From the NCBI GenBank assembly GCA_950295325.1, contig OX485805.1, forward strand, positions 46,960,758-47,024,757: a stretch of DNA of 64,000 bases. The letters run 5' to 3'. The translations under genes and the position numbers were made by a program. Of this stretch, positions 10,750-22,079 are shown piece by piece (the stretch's first letter is position 1; each line of letters starts with the position of its first letter). The stretch is from Polytrichum commune. Lineage: Eukaryota > Streptophyta > Polytrichopsida > Polytrichales > Polytrichaceae. The notes beneath the pieces were generated by a model. The model ran no database searches. It saw only the letters and a program-made list of their open reading frames with translations, and was not told the DNA's origin.

Positions 10750-10887
10750 TTTAAACCAGGTTTCTATGATTTTTTGGAATCAATGATAGATCTGGGTCGG
10801 AAGATGACAAAATTGCTCGTGCTTTGTTTGCTTATAAATTGAGGCTCCGGCATTTTATCTGGGTCTTTACAGACAAAACTTACATCA
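10750..10887 (+). ncRNA. H/ACA-like snoRNA, array copy 6
   Basis: The unit runs from AAACCAGG to ACATCA. The hinge is AGATGA and the 3' hairpin is closed by TTTGTTTG/CAGACAAA. The 5' apical stem is weaker (TTTTTTGGAATC). It is the last recognisable copy; the following 800 bases contain no further unit. Confidence 0.6.
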
Positions 10888-11663
10888 CTGGATTGCTAAT
10901 CTGGTTACCAATTGCCCAATGATACAGTCATATAGCTGTTTCCTTTCAAGGATCTTGTTGATTGCATTGATTTGTACGGACTGAATGATGTAAAGTGAAA
11001 ATAGGAACTTCTGATGGAAGTTGTGATATGATTTTGAAGAGTTGTGTTGATGTGTCTTGCTTTTCGTATTTCAAGAAGCTTTCAGAGAACTGGCTGTTAC
11101 AGCTGGATTAGTTTTGCTGAGGCCTTCTGTCACTGGCACATTAAGCTGTGAAGATGTTTCATGAATCAGGTGATTTTGATCCAAATTGTATCTTACCAAG
11201 ACTCGAAACTCCAGATGCAGTTGTGTTGCGATCAGTCATCAGCAACTGCTGCTGTTACTTTCGAAGAGCACGACTGATTTGAGAATTTGTGGGAACTGTG
11301 AGAATTGTAGCTCATCAACTGGGGCGTCGAGTTTGCAATATTGACCAACTAGAAAAGTCCACAAAACCAGTGAGAGATGTTGAGCCTCATGTCAATAAAG
11401 ATTCCCGACTTGTGTCATTTGATTTGCTTAAATTACAATGTGTACAACCAATCAACATGTGTAAAGGCATCAAAATCAGAAGACATTGTATTTTGTAATT
11501 GTGGGGCTTGCCAAGGGAAGTAATATTAGCAAGCTTTCAGTAATTTGTGCCTCAGGTTGAAAAAGTCTAATTTTGGACCATTAAACTCTACTTTGAATCT
11601 ACTTTGGATTTGAGTGCACCTTTCGCCTTAAAAATTGCAGTCCACAAGATTACTTGCTATGCC
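10888..11663 (+). other. Intergenic between snoRNA array and hAT element
   Basis: No gene is recognised. The interval could hold the 3' end of the array transcript. I looked for further H/ACA units and for paired C/D boxes and found none I would defend. Confidence 0.4.
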
Positions 11664-11790
11664 TTTCTTAGCAGAGCCCAACATTTCCCTTCGAATTTGT
11701 ACCCATACCCAGACCATGACCATCAGCAGCGACCTATGCCCACCCATAGCATGAATGTGTCCACCCATTCCCACCAATGCCCACCCATGC

Positions 11791-11931
11791 TATTCAAATT
11801 GCGCCCCTGTATTCAAAAATTGCACCCATATATTCAAAAATTGTGCCAATGTATTCAAAAATTACGCCCATGTATTCAAAAATTGCACTCATATATTCAA
11901 AAATTGTGCTCAAGTATTCAAAAGTTGTGTA
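11791..11931. repeat. 21-bp tandem repeat in the left subterminal region of the hAT element
   Basis: About seven copies of a 21-base unit (TATTCAAAAATTGCACCCA type) stand in register. Just outside, at 11737-11790, are CCCACCC blocks like those near the right end. Subterminal repeats in hAT elements often serve as transposase binding sites; that role is an inference here. Confidence 0.65.
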
Positions 11932-11946
11932 ATGTGTATAACCCGC

Positions 11947-14028
11947 CTACATCAAGTCTTGGTTGGATTGGACAAATAAAAGGTCGTTCATTGTTGCTGG
12001 CTTCAGCGCGGAGCGCTTCTTGGTTAGCATATTCCCTGCATCTGAGAAGTTTGACTTTGATTTGGAGTTGGATGCAGGGATGCATAAAACCGAATGCGCC
12101 ACGCACGACATGATGGGGAATGTGGGGGCTCCTTTCAACTTCCACCACAAGAGAATACTGAATTTAGCAGTAGTATCATGCTTCACTGGCAATGCTAAGC
12201 TCACCGCTGCAATGATCTCATTTTTTTCAAGATCAGTGACCTTGTATGTCTCATACATACTGAGCTCAAGCTCAATACGTGCGTCGAGGTTGTTGACAAC
12301 TAGGATCTTAGCCCCATTGTCATGATTCTCTTCTAACTCATCCTCAAACTCATCGTACATAGACGTCGGGTCAACAGTACGGTGCTTCTTTTGTGGTGGG
12401 GCCGGTGCATCATCTTTCTCATGATCCAAATTTGCTAAAACCTCTCATGTGCCAATCGAGCGCATAAGCTCCCTCAATTTTGTTTTCGCCTTAGTAACTA
12501 AAGCGTCAGAAACCTCCATCTTGCGCATATGGTTCTTCATAACGGGATCCAGAAGTGTTGCTACAACATGAAGCACGTCGAGCTCCATCTTCTCTTGCAC
12601 TAGTGGTGTCAAGAGGTCCTTACAAGCTATGATTGGAGGGGAGTCTTTGCTCATCTTGACGGTACCATCGTCATTAATCACATCGTTCATAACATGTTTT
12701 AGATGCTTCAACAGTTGAAATCGCCAAAATACAACCTTATGCAATGTCGGCTCTTTGAATTATTCGAGATCAAGAGTTGCCTTTTGAAATGGTGTCAATA
12801 AGTCAATTAAGTGTTTCAAAAAGGTCTATGAGATTGAGGCAATTTTCCGCAGTGCATCCTTCTGCTTCAGTAGATCGATCACCTCAATTAGCATTTCAGA
12901 AACACTAAGCAGACAATGGTATAGTGAGTTCCATCTGGTTGCATTCTCTTGTTTCAATGTCTTTGACAACTTTGATTGAAGATTTGATTTTTTAAAGTAT
13001 GCAACCAAACTCTTACATGCATCAATGAGAGAGTATAAGACTGCCATGTTGGGCTCATCAAGGTATCGATAAAAAGGCTTGCTCTTCTTACCATCAACCT
13101 GTTTCGTAGTCTTGTTGAATACATAGGTCAGACAGTTCGCAATTTTATGATCAATGCATCCTAACAAGTTAAACTCGCTTGAAATGCCATCTTCAGCGAC
13201 GATGTTTGATCCACAATCCGCCACAACAATGATTTTATCAAACACCAAATCCTTGATACCGAAGATGTCCAGAGCTTCCTTGAATTCATCCAAAACCATA
13301 ACAGCGGTGTGACTCTCATCGCGAACAGGCTTCACATGCAATGTTCGATCAAACAAAACAAACTCTTCATCGATGTAGTGCGCCGTGACAGATATATAAG
13401 CTACCTTCTTGATACTGTCTGTCCATAGATCAAGGATGCTTGCCATGGATACGTCGGTATCAATGTGTTCTTGAAGACACTTTGCCACTATGGCGCGCCC
13501 CTTCGTCTCACGGGTCTCTATATTGCGTCTGGCGGTAATTGGTTGACACAAGAGGTCATCAACCATAAGTCGTTTATTGCTTGCAACACCGATGTCCAAA
13601 GTTGTTTGAATAAGCCCTTTCAAACCATGTCCGGCTATTGATTCAAATGGTCGGAGGTCAATTGCGTAAAAGTTGGCAGCAGCAAGCGTCATCTTCTTTT
13701 TATCATGTGTGGTGGGGACACCCTTTGTTGCAAATACATTCATTGCTCCACTTTCCAATCTTTCACCCTTAAGGCACTTACGATCATTCATGGTGCTAGT
13801 ACCCGTGGTTTTCTTGAATGTGTATACTTTCTTGCAATTGAAGCACGCTGCATATTCACAGTCCTTACCATATTGTTGCACGATGCCAAAAGTTTTCCAA
13901 AGAGTAGAATGCAGACCAGCATGGTTCTTGCGCAATGAAAATACACGATCGGCGTCATTCGGCAATGTCTTCTTTAATTCCTTCTCGATCACTTGTGTAT
14001 TTATTGAACTAGAGCTAGATGGCACCAT
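11947..14028 (-). pseudogene. hAT transposase with three in-frame stop codons
   Basis: One continuous frame of 694 codons runs from 14028 to 11947, interrupted only by TAG (12828-12826), TAA (12762-12760) and TGA (12447-12445), with no frameshift. Residues 20-75 resemble a degenerate BED-type finger. The core has TARRNIETRE, then the ILDLWTDSIKKVAYISVTAHY block, ADCGSNI, CIDHKIANCLTYVF and ATRWNSLYHCL, all typical hAT landmarks. The C-terminus carries the dimerisation domain (LLWWKLKGAPTFP, LCIPASNSKSKSNFSDAGN, KKRSALKP). It would cut and join element ends in the nucleus. Stops from CAG, CAA and CGA codons would all be C-to-T changes, as expected from decay of methylated DNA. Confidence 0.88.
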
Positions 14029-14397
14029 CTCAATAAGCCCTAGTCACTCACTTGTGGGCGTTAAATTCGTGCTTTGCCTCAATAAGATTTGCCTCAGATG
14101 GGCTCAAATGTTGGAAGATCAAAGGCAAATAAACCCTGAGATTCGAAAATACGCAGAATACGCAGAATGCACTGCTAACTTATTAAAGCTCTTCTCGATG
14201 TAAGTTATCCTGGACATATCCATTCACTCAAAAAGCGAGTTCGGAGAATCTTCAAGAATTCATAAGTCTCAAAATAATTCAAGAATAAGTCTTAGATTCT
14301 CATCATACATTGCCAAGCATGTATGTATCTGCCATTGAACATGTGACCTACTTCTTGATTGAGACTCCTGATGGGCTTAGATTTTCTTGTAAACAAC

Positions 14398-14463
14398 TTG
14401 AAGAAACTTATTGAATAGCTTTGGAATCTCTTGTGGATTCAAACCTACTCCAGTATCTCTCAC
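14398..14463 (-). pseudogene. Ethylene-receptor-type histidine kinase, captured exon 3
   Basis: This 22-codon exon follows a TATGGCAG acceptor and reads VRDTGVGLNPQEIPKLFNKF. That is the G1-box region of the ATPase domain (compare D-x-G-x-G and the LF-x-KF block). It ends CAA/GTTGTT, a plausible donor. No later exon of the receptor (the GLGL G2 box or receiver) is found before the transposase, so the captured gene ends here. Confidence 0.75.
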
Positions 14464-14886
14464 CTGCCATACAGGTTGGAAATGTTAACAAAAAGCCTAG
14501 TTTAATTCTGGCAAGAAAGGGTGTGTATTTTCCACATATGAACCAGATTGTGTTGGAAGTCCTTCCACAGAGAAACCTCAACCAAAAAGTACATGCAAAT
14601 GTACAAAGAGAATACTAACTAAGCAATAATGGCTCAGTTATCAACTACAACCTTCACCCATTGACCACATGTACTTTAAACCAACCCAAGCCAGGAATAC
14701 ATGACCTTTGACTCAACTATACACACCACTACTCTCATCGTGTGTATAAGCGCCTCAACGTATGATTATACAACTGCAGTACCTCAATGCCTGACAAGAA
14801 TTATCAAACTACCCTACCAATCACAAGGGTTCTTCAAGGTTTACTGAAATAAAAATTACAGACACAACTTATACTTGAATCTGTAC

Positions 14887-15153
14887 CTCAACTCTGATGT
14901 TGTAGTGATGCTCATCCTGCGTTGGAATAAAATCTGGCACACGAGGATCCAACTGCATATCACTTTTGTTAACATAAACTCGCACCATCACAACCCCTTC
15001 TTTGGTAAACTTCAATGCATTTCCAACCACATTGAGAATAGTTTGCATAAGCCTCTTCTCATCACCAACCACATGCTTAGGGAGGTCCGGTGCAAGAATC
15101 AATGTTGATTTCAGCATCTTCACTAAAGCAATAGGTGAGACCAATTTCATAAC
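14887..15153 (-). pseudogene. Ethylene-receptor-type histidine kinase, captured exon 2
   Basis: The 89-codon open exon has clean borders: acceptor GGTACAG at 15154 and donor GAG/GTACAG at 14886. It encodes VMKLVSPIALVK, LAPDLPKHVVGDEKRLMQ and the N-box ILNVVGNALKFTKEG, then HHYNIRVE. It matches the start of the ATP-binding domain of ETR1-type receptors. It joins exon 1 at the same E/V junction as in the plant family, so the capture kept introns and was not a processed cDNA. Confidence 0.8.
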
Positions 15154-15702
15154 CTGTACCAATAAACATAAAAGAACGAATAATAAATAACCCACCAGAT
15201 ATGATATACTCCTCAACAAGCATTGAAAGCAAATGAGTACAACTTCAAAAGTATGAGATTGAAGATGCTGGTCGGGTGAACAAGATGACAAGGTAGAATG
15301 GCTCAGGCTTTGCTTCTAAGGCAATTCTATTTCAATTTGGTACCACCTATCTGATGTATTGAGGAAAAGCTTTTGGAGTTGCTGAATGGTTTCTTGAGAG
15401 CACGGTTTGGTTCTTGTAAGGATGCTTGCATTTTCCATGGCAAAAAAGACCTTTACAGACTGCCAGATTTCTTACTTCGAAATTATGAACTTAAAGCTGT
15501 TGGTTGGGTGAACAGGATGACAAGGTAGAATGGCGTGTGACGCCGTTTGAGGAGAGAGTGGTGCATGCACTTCACAAATAGCCAGATGTGTCTCCAAGGT
15601 ACTAAAGTAGCCTCTTTAGGTTCCGTTGCAATAGGAGTGACCTAAGAATGACTGCATTTTGGACGTACCTCTTTATTTGAATCTTGGTATATACATGGAA
15701 GA

Positions 15703-16004
15703 TGTTAGAGAACTAACTGAGTAGGCAAACCAACAGCATAACAATATGAGAGAAAGAAGTGTATTCTTTGAAATCCAGGGGGGTATATATACCCAGATAC
15801 ACTGCTGGTGTAATAACTGCACTAGTAGGTGCTGTCAGCCTACTCCACTAACTCGGCGGCTTCCCTCCACTACCTCGGTAAGCGAGCTTAGTTAATCAGC
15901 CCTTATCGCCTAGTCAGACCCTGGACCCCGGTATTAATACCGGCGGCTCCTAATTAAGGCCTGATTTATCTTGGGTTGTCTAGACTATATCCTAGTCTAC
16001 AACA
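15703..16004 (-). repeat. 3' LTR of the copia element
   Basis: This copy reads TGTTAGAG...CTACAACA on the plus strand. Next to it inside the element, CTCCTCCTC at 16005-16013 gives GAGGAGGAG on the coding strand, a polypurine tract. It differs from the other LTR at four substitutions. Confidence 0.93.
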
Positions 16005-16091
16005 CTCCTCCTCAACCCGAGATGACCTCATTAAAAACTTCATTAAGCAAAACCCATTGGGATAAAATCTTAATGAAGAAAAGAGTGCCTC

Positions 16092-19000
16092 TCACATATG
16101 GTTGAGCTCTTGTAGTGATTTCATACCCGCGGCATCTACTAGTCTTTTATGTTTATAGGCTGGTAATGCTTTGGTGAGCATATCAGCTATGTTATTCTTT
16201 GATTCAATCTTTCTAATCTCCATTTGCCCAGAATCTACTAGATCCTGTGAGAATGTAAAGATATAGGGGCTGATATGCTTTGTTCTATCTGCCTTGATAA
16301 ACCCTGATTGCATTTGTCTCACACATGAGGCATTATCCTCATAAATTATAGTTGGTTTATCTTGGATTTTGATCCCGCATTGCTTTATGATGATTCCCTC
16401 CATGGTACGGAGCCAAACTGCCTCCCTGGCAGCCTCATGAAAAGCGAGTAATTCCGCATGATTGGTTGATGTGGCAGTTATTGTTTGCTTAACCGATTTC
16501 CAAGATATCGGGGCCCCATCCCGAATGAAAATGTACCCTGTTTGGGATTTTTCCTGCCACTTCATCCGTCTTGAAGCCTGAATCAGCATAGCCTGTTATT
16601 TCTTGGCCTTGACATTTCCTGTAGTGTAATCCTAGATCCTCGGTGCCACGTAAGTACCTCATTAGGTGTTTAACTCTATTCCAATGTCTAGCCGTGGGAT
16701 TTTGACTATGCCTGGTTAGTATGCTAGTAGCGAACCCTATATCCGGTCTAGTATGTGTAGTTAAATAAGTAAAGGCCCCTATAACCGTGAGGTATCGTTA
16801 TTTATTAACAACCTCCTCCTCCTCCTCACGAGGATGATAGGGGTCTTCCTTAGTTTTACTATGCCCAATCATTGGTGCGGCTAGTGGATGTGATTGATCC
16901 ATATTGAAATTCTTGAGTAATTTCTGAATATAGGACTGTTGATGTAGTAATATACTACCATCACTAAGGTGCTGTATTTGTAGACCTAGGCAATATGAAG
17001 TTTTACCTAGTATTTTCATGTCAAATTGTATTTACATAACTCGGGTAATCCAATGACATTTAGATCATCTACATATACGGCTACAATAACAAAACCAACA
17101 CGATTTGTTAATGTAAATATGCAAGGTAATGTAGGATTGTGTACAAAACCTTTGGATATTAGGTAGTTGTACAAATGATGATACCACGTACGTCCAGCTT
17201 GCTTGAGGCCGTAAAACGCCTTCATAATTTGTAAACCTGTATGTTTACCAGCTACTGCGACAGGTACGTGATGTAGAAATCCCAGAGGTGGTACGATGAA
17301 TAATTTGGTGTCTAAAACACCGTGTAAGTAAGCTGTGACCACATCCTACAAAAAAATGTGCAAGGACATTTGAACGGTTAAGGCAAGCAAAAACCGGAAT
17401 GAGATAGTATCCATTACAGGAGAATATGTCTGATCAAAATCAATTCCCGGCCTCTGGGAGAAGCCTTGGGCTACCAAGCGTACCTTGTACCTTGTTACCG
17501 TCCCGCTGGCGTCATATTTTCGAGTGAAAATAAGTCTGTGGCCAATCGGGTGTTTGTCCAGGTTAGTGACGGTTGGCCCAAAAACTTGGTGCTTTCTGAG
17601 TGAGTTGTACTCAGTTTCAATGGCCTGTTGCCATTTCGGCCAGTCCTCCCGGGATTGAGCTTCTTCCAAAGTTCCAGGGTCCGAGTCTAGATGTCCAGCC
17701 GTATAGTTGACCTTGGGTTTAGCGGCTCGTTTGGCGGGTTTAGGTGGGGGTTTAGGGGCAGGGTTAGGGGCTGGTCTTTTCTGGGGTAAGATATTTCCAG
17801 TTCCGGGTAACGGGTTTCTGATAACCCTCGGACCTGTAGCAAAGCCGTCGGGTACCTGTTCCGCAAGTGACTTTAGATGTAGTAACTTTGTGACTTCAGC
17901 ATCCCCTAGAGAGGTTGGGGGGTCGGGATTCATGGTCAGAGTCTCGGGTGCAGAAAATTCAAGTTTCTGGTTGGATGCATGGGTTGTGACTTGTGGGAAA
18001 ATGTGTTCGATAAACCGACAGTTTACGAACCTGGCCTTAAGTAGAATCCCGGTCGCTGGTACCAAGTACCTAATGATCGACGGCGAGTCAAACCCGATGT
18101 AAATCCCTTCTTCGCTGTGTTGTCCCACTGTGTGCCTCTTCGGTTCTGCCACTGGAACCCAAACTTGGCAACCGAAAACCCTTATATGTGAAACATCCGG
18201 GGTCCTACCGGACTGTAATTCGGCTGGTGTCTGAACATTAAGTAAGGTCGGCCTCAACTTGAGCAAGGCTGTAGCGTGTAGGACAGCATGCCCCCACATG
18301 GATGTGGGCAGTTGAGCCTGTAAAAGTAAAGGGCGGGTGACGAGCTGTACCTTCTTGATAAAGGCCTCGGCCAGTCCATTCTGGGAATGCTCATATGGTA
18401 CCGAGTATGTTAGAGTTATCCCCATAGCGGCATAGTAGTCCTCAAATGCGTGTGAGCGAAACTCCATTGCGTTATCCGTCCGTAAATGCTTGATTGGATA
18501 ATCTGGGAAATGGTTGCGGTACCGTATGAGAATGGCTAGTATCTTCGGGAAAACCATATTCCTGGTGGGTAAAAGCGCTACCTCTAGGTGGCTACCGGAT
18601 GCATCAATCAATACAAAGAAGTATTTAAATGCACCAGAAGGAGGATTGATTGGGCCACAGATATCGCCATGAATGCGATATAAAGGAGGTGGTAATTCAT
18701 TTGGCAATTGCCACCGTGAAGGCTTTTTACTGAATTTTCTCTGTATACATGCGATGCAATCTTGCACCTTATGAGCATCTGAGGTGCTCAGATTGTGGCC
18801 TAAGGTAATGGGTAGCATCCTACGGAGCACTGTTGTTCCTGGATGTCCTAACCTCCGGTGCCACAAATCCTGTTTGGCTGTTTTATAACGGGGTAGCCCC
18901 GTAGCTAGGTTTAGGCATCTTGGCCGTGGGCCCTCAGCCCAGGCCGCCATACAAACCTCTTCCTCATCCCCTAGGGAGATGGGGTTGCTCATTATCGGTT

Positions 19001-20477
19001 TGATAATGAGCCTATACATGCCTTCGTCTCCCGCATACGCGGTGGCAAGGAGGCTCTGCCCTTGCCTGAGCTCCAGGACCTCTTCATCGATACCCACTGC
19101 GGTGGATACGTGGATTTGGTTGGCTCGTAGGTCTCGATAATTGATCAGGTTTCGAGGAGCCTCCGGGGCATACATAGCCCTTTCACAAATGAGGGGGAAT
19201 CCCCCGGGCAGACCAAGAACTGCCCGGCCCTCCCGGAATTTAAACTTCCGGCTTCCGGCCATTGTAACGATGTTACAATGCTGCCAGGATGACTTGTTAT
19301 CTGAGAAATTAAAGAATTTAGGATTCGTGAGAATTGTGTGTGTGGAAGCACTATCTAATAGTGCTTCGTTAGACTCAGATTCTGATTTCCCTCTCACGGC
19401 CATAAAATTCTCAACATCCAGGGTATTATCTTGTTGTATATCAATGTTATAATTCTCCCTGGATTGGTTTTTGAGCCTCTGAACCTCCTTGTATAACTCA
19501 ATTACATATGCAGATGCCCTACATTCCTTTCTTTCTTTCTTTCTCTTTCTTTCTTTCTTTCTTTCTTTTGCAGATGCCCTACATTCCTTAGCATAATGCC
19601 CTTTGCGGCCACACTTGTGGCAAGTGCCCTTAGAAGGTTTAGAGGGTGGGTGCTTAGGTTGCTGGGGTGTCCCCCGTGAGACATACCTCTTAGGCTTGGA
19701 TGCAAACCGCTTCGTGAACCCCTTAGGCGGTCTCCTCGGGGCTTCGGTCGCATGTGCCTCCGGTGGGGTGGCTGGAAGCTCCCTCGCCACTGGAATCGCC
19801 ACGTGCACCTCCCGAGTAGGTCTTGATTCAACATTCTTCAATAAGAGTTGCTGATGCTTCTCTGCAAGCAGTAGATGGGCCATGAGCTGTGAGTGTTGTG
19901 TGAACGTCATATTTCTATATTGTTGGGACAATATAGCGGTAGCAGGAGGAAATGTGGACAGAGTTTTCTCGATGAGCTCATTCTCGGTGATGGTTTCACC
20001 GCACAGTCGCAATGTAGCAACAATCCGATGCAACTCGGAGTTAAATGTAACGAAATCGGGAAAGTCTAAGACCCTTAGGTTAATCCAATCACTTCTGGCT
20101 TGAGGCAGAAATAAGGTCTGTTGGTGGTCAAATCTTTCCTTGAGTTGTGTCCATAACCTAGCTGGATCGGTAACCTGTATGTATTGTAATCGTAAGGAAT
20201 GATCCAGATGTCGCCTAAGTATGACTAAGGCTTGTGATTTGTATACATCAGATACCTCTTCTGCCGGGTTAGTTTCTAGGCAGATACCTAGTTCCTCTGC
20301 CGCTAGGTATTGTTTAGCGTCGTTAACCCATTCAAGAAAATTTGAACCATCAGAACTTAATGGTTCGAAGCAAAGCAACCTGGACCCTGTAGATGTAAAT
20401 GATGATGATGATGATCGTCCTGGTTGAGTAGCCATAACTACTGGTTCAGGTTTCTTAAATCTGGACTTTGACGCCAT
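16092..20477 (-). pseudogene. Copia gag-pol polyprotein, broken
   Basis: The first frame (20477-17346, 1043 residues) has a UBN2-type gag, a CCHC knuckle at 286-299 (CHKCGRKGHYAKEC), a protease LLDSAS at about 374 and an HHCC-type integrase N-domain. The DDE core follows (HLRTDNAMEF, then SQNGLAEAF), then the start of reverse transcriptase (RLVAQGFSQRPGIDFDQTYSPV). It meets an in-frame TAG at 17348-17346. The same frame continues at once (DVVTAYLHG) and reaches the catalytic YVDD before breaking at 17016. A shifted frame carries LGLQIQHL (17019-16798), and a last segment (16589-16092) encodes RNase H ending ADMLTKALP. At least one nonsense and one frameshift mutation make it inactive. Confidence 0.93.
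19510..19589 (-). repeat. In-frame tetranucleotide insertion in copia gag
   Basis: A run of CTTT units is bracketed by two copies of GCAGATGCCCTACATTCCTT (19510-19529 and 19570-19589). The offset is 60 bases, so the insertion adds 20 codons in frame, a Lys/Arg/Glu-rich stretch just after the zinc knuckle. Confidence 0.85.
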
Positions 20478-20989
20478 AGTGTCCTCATATGTTTTTGGAG
20501 GTTACAGTGCTCCAGAAGTATATTTTGGATAGTATGAAGGTTCTAAACTACTAGAATCTACTTTCAGAACTTAGAAATAACTTTTGCCTGATTGTATCTT
20601 TCGATATTTCAACATCAGATCTGCCTGGTAACAGGATAGATATATATCTGAACTAGAAAAACAAGTAGAAATGAAGAAATGAGAGTAAGATCAGACTGAA
20701 AACAAGAGATATATAGCAAATACAGAAGTGACAGTATGTATGTGCTCCCTGAAGTCAGATTTGAATGTGATCTAGCTTTCTGATGTAGAGTTTGATCATC
20801 TCCATCAGCTCCAAGGTTGCCGAATATGATCAGATAGAAATGATGGCACATCAGGAGTAGTTTCTGTACTCTAAAAAAAATTGCAGACTTTCGGCGTATA
20901 TACTGAAGCAAAAAATGATAGATAGAAGACAACTGAGAGTCTTAATGCTTCAAGAGATCAGGAGCATTCGGATGTAAGAAGCGCCTAAA

Positions 20990-21008
20990 GAGAATCGTGC
21001 TGATAACG
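20990..21008 (-). other. Primer-binding site region of copia
   Basis: Next to the 5' LTR the coding strand reads CGTTATCAGCACGATTC. The TATCAG core resembles sites primed by initiator methionine tRNA (TGGTATCAGAGC), but with mismatches, so the primer is not certain. Confidence 0.4.
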
Positions 21009-21310
21009 TGTTAGAGAACTAACTGAGTAGGCAAACCAGCAGCATAACAATATGAGAGAAAGAAGTGTGTTCTTTGAAATCCAGGGGGGTATATATACCC
21101 AGATACACTGCTGGTGTAATAACTGCACTAGTAGGTGCTGTCAGCCTACTCCACTAACTCGGCGGCTTCCCTCCACTACCTCGGTAAGCGAGCTTAGTTA
21201 ATCAGCCCTTATCGCCTAGTCAGACCCTGGACCCCGGTATTAATTCCGGCGGCTCCTAATTAAGGCCTGATCTATCTTGGGTTGTCTAGACTATATCCTA
21301 GTCTACAACA
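21009..21310 (-). repeat. 5' LTR of the copia element
   Basis: This 302-bp copy is the upstream LTR on the coding strand. It contains GGTATATATACC near its middle, which could supply a TATA element; that is an inference from sequence only. Confidence 0.93.
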
Positions 21311-21624
21311 GAAGAAGGCTTTTGTGTTTCAAAGAGGAACAATGAGGTGTTGACAAATGAGAGCTTGCTTGACTATGCTTGCCATTTATGCATGTCACCA
21401 AGAACCTTGATTCTTGAAATTTTATTTTTTAAATATACAAAAAGAGTGTCCTTCACACATCACTTTTTACAAACAAATTGTAGAGATTCAGCTGCTAAAT
21501 CCTTTCCTAGATTGTATTCAGATTATCCATGCCAGATCCTCCATGTTCCCTTCAACCATGTGGCAAGGTGCAATTTTAGATGAGTGGGACACAATCAAAC
21601 TGAAGAAGATCATTTGCAACATAC

Positions 21625-21972
21625 CTCCTTGAACACACCAGGAAGGATGAAAGTGCGAGTTTCCAGCTCCAAGCTCCCATCTTCCAGCCGAGAGAGGTCC
21701 AACACATTATTGATCAGCGTTGCTAGCAGATTGCTGCTTTTAAATATGGTATCTACCATAGAACGCTGTCAACTCTGTTTCTTGAAGACATTCTCGAAGA
21801 CATTGAAACAGATGCAACTCTATTTCTTGAAGACATTCTCCAGATGCAACTCTGTTTCTTGAAGAAGAGAAGATAAAGCAATAATTGCATGTATTGGTGT
21901 GCGCATCTCATGATTCATGACTGCCAGGAAATCATTCCTGGCACAGATGGCAGTCTCAGCATCACGCCGTCA
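21625..21972 (-). pseudogene. Ethylene-receptor-type histidine kinase, captured exon 1 (DHp domain)
   Basis: The minus strand encodes [14 protein letters not shown] and the phospho-acceptor block [15 protein letters not shown] (His retained), then [12 protein letters not shown] 22-33 bp repeat (TTCAAGAAACAGAGTTGCAT type) has then expanded about three times, bringing in stop codons. The frame resumes as [20 protein letters not shown] and [14 protein letters not shown], ending at donor GAG/GTATGT. It is the dimerisation/phosphotransfer segment of an ETR1-type receptor. The upstream border is not clear. The sensor part with the ethylene-binding membrane helices is absent. Confidence 0.8.
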
Positions 21973-22079
21973 TAAGGGGTTAGTAACTTAGTAGATTAAT
22001 CCAGCATGTAACACAGTCCGGTCCTCCACGCAACCGTCGAAAGCATTTGAATGAGAGCTCATTCAATATGCTTTGCTAT

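Larger units (their letters stand above)
15703..21310 (-). mobile_element. Nested Ty1/copia LTR retrotransposon
   Basis: Two 302-bp direct terminal repeats (15703-16004 and 21009-21310) start TG and end CA, and GAAGA (15698-15702 and 21311-21315) flanks the element as a 5-bp target duplication. The coding strand is minus, so the right repeat is the 5' LTR. The LTRs differ at four positions with no gaps, about 1.3 percent, indicating a recent insertion. Order of domains is gag, protease, integrase, reverse transcriptase and RNase H, which is diagnostic of copia. It sits in the intron between captured receptor exons 1 and 2, inside the hAT element, so it inserted after the capture. Confidence 0.95.

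Noticed and set aside
10921-11060. ATGATGTA and CTGA motifs downstream of the H/ACA array as a C/D snoRNA
   Set aside because: Box C is imperfect, the terminal stem is missing and no guide-length spacer stands out.
13673-14203. 176-codon plus-strand frame opposite the hAT transposase
   Set aside because: It is a shadow of the conserved transposase frame on the other strand.
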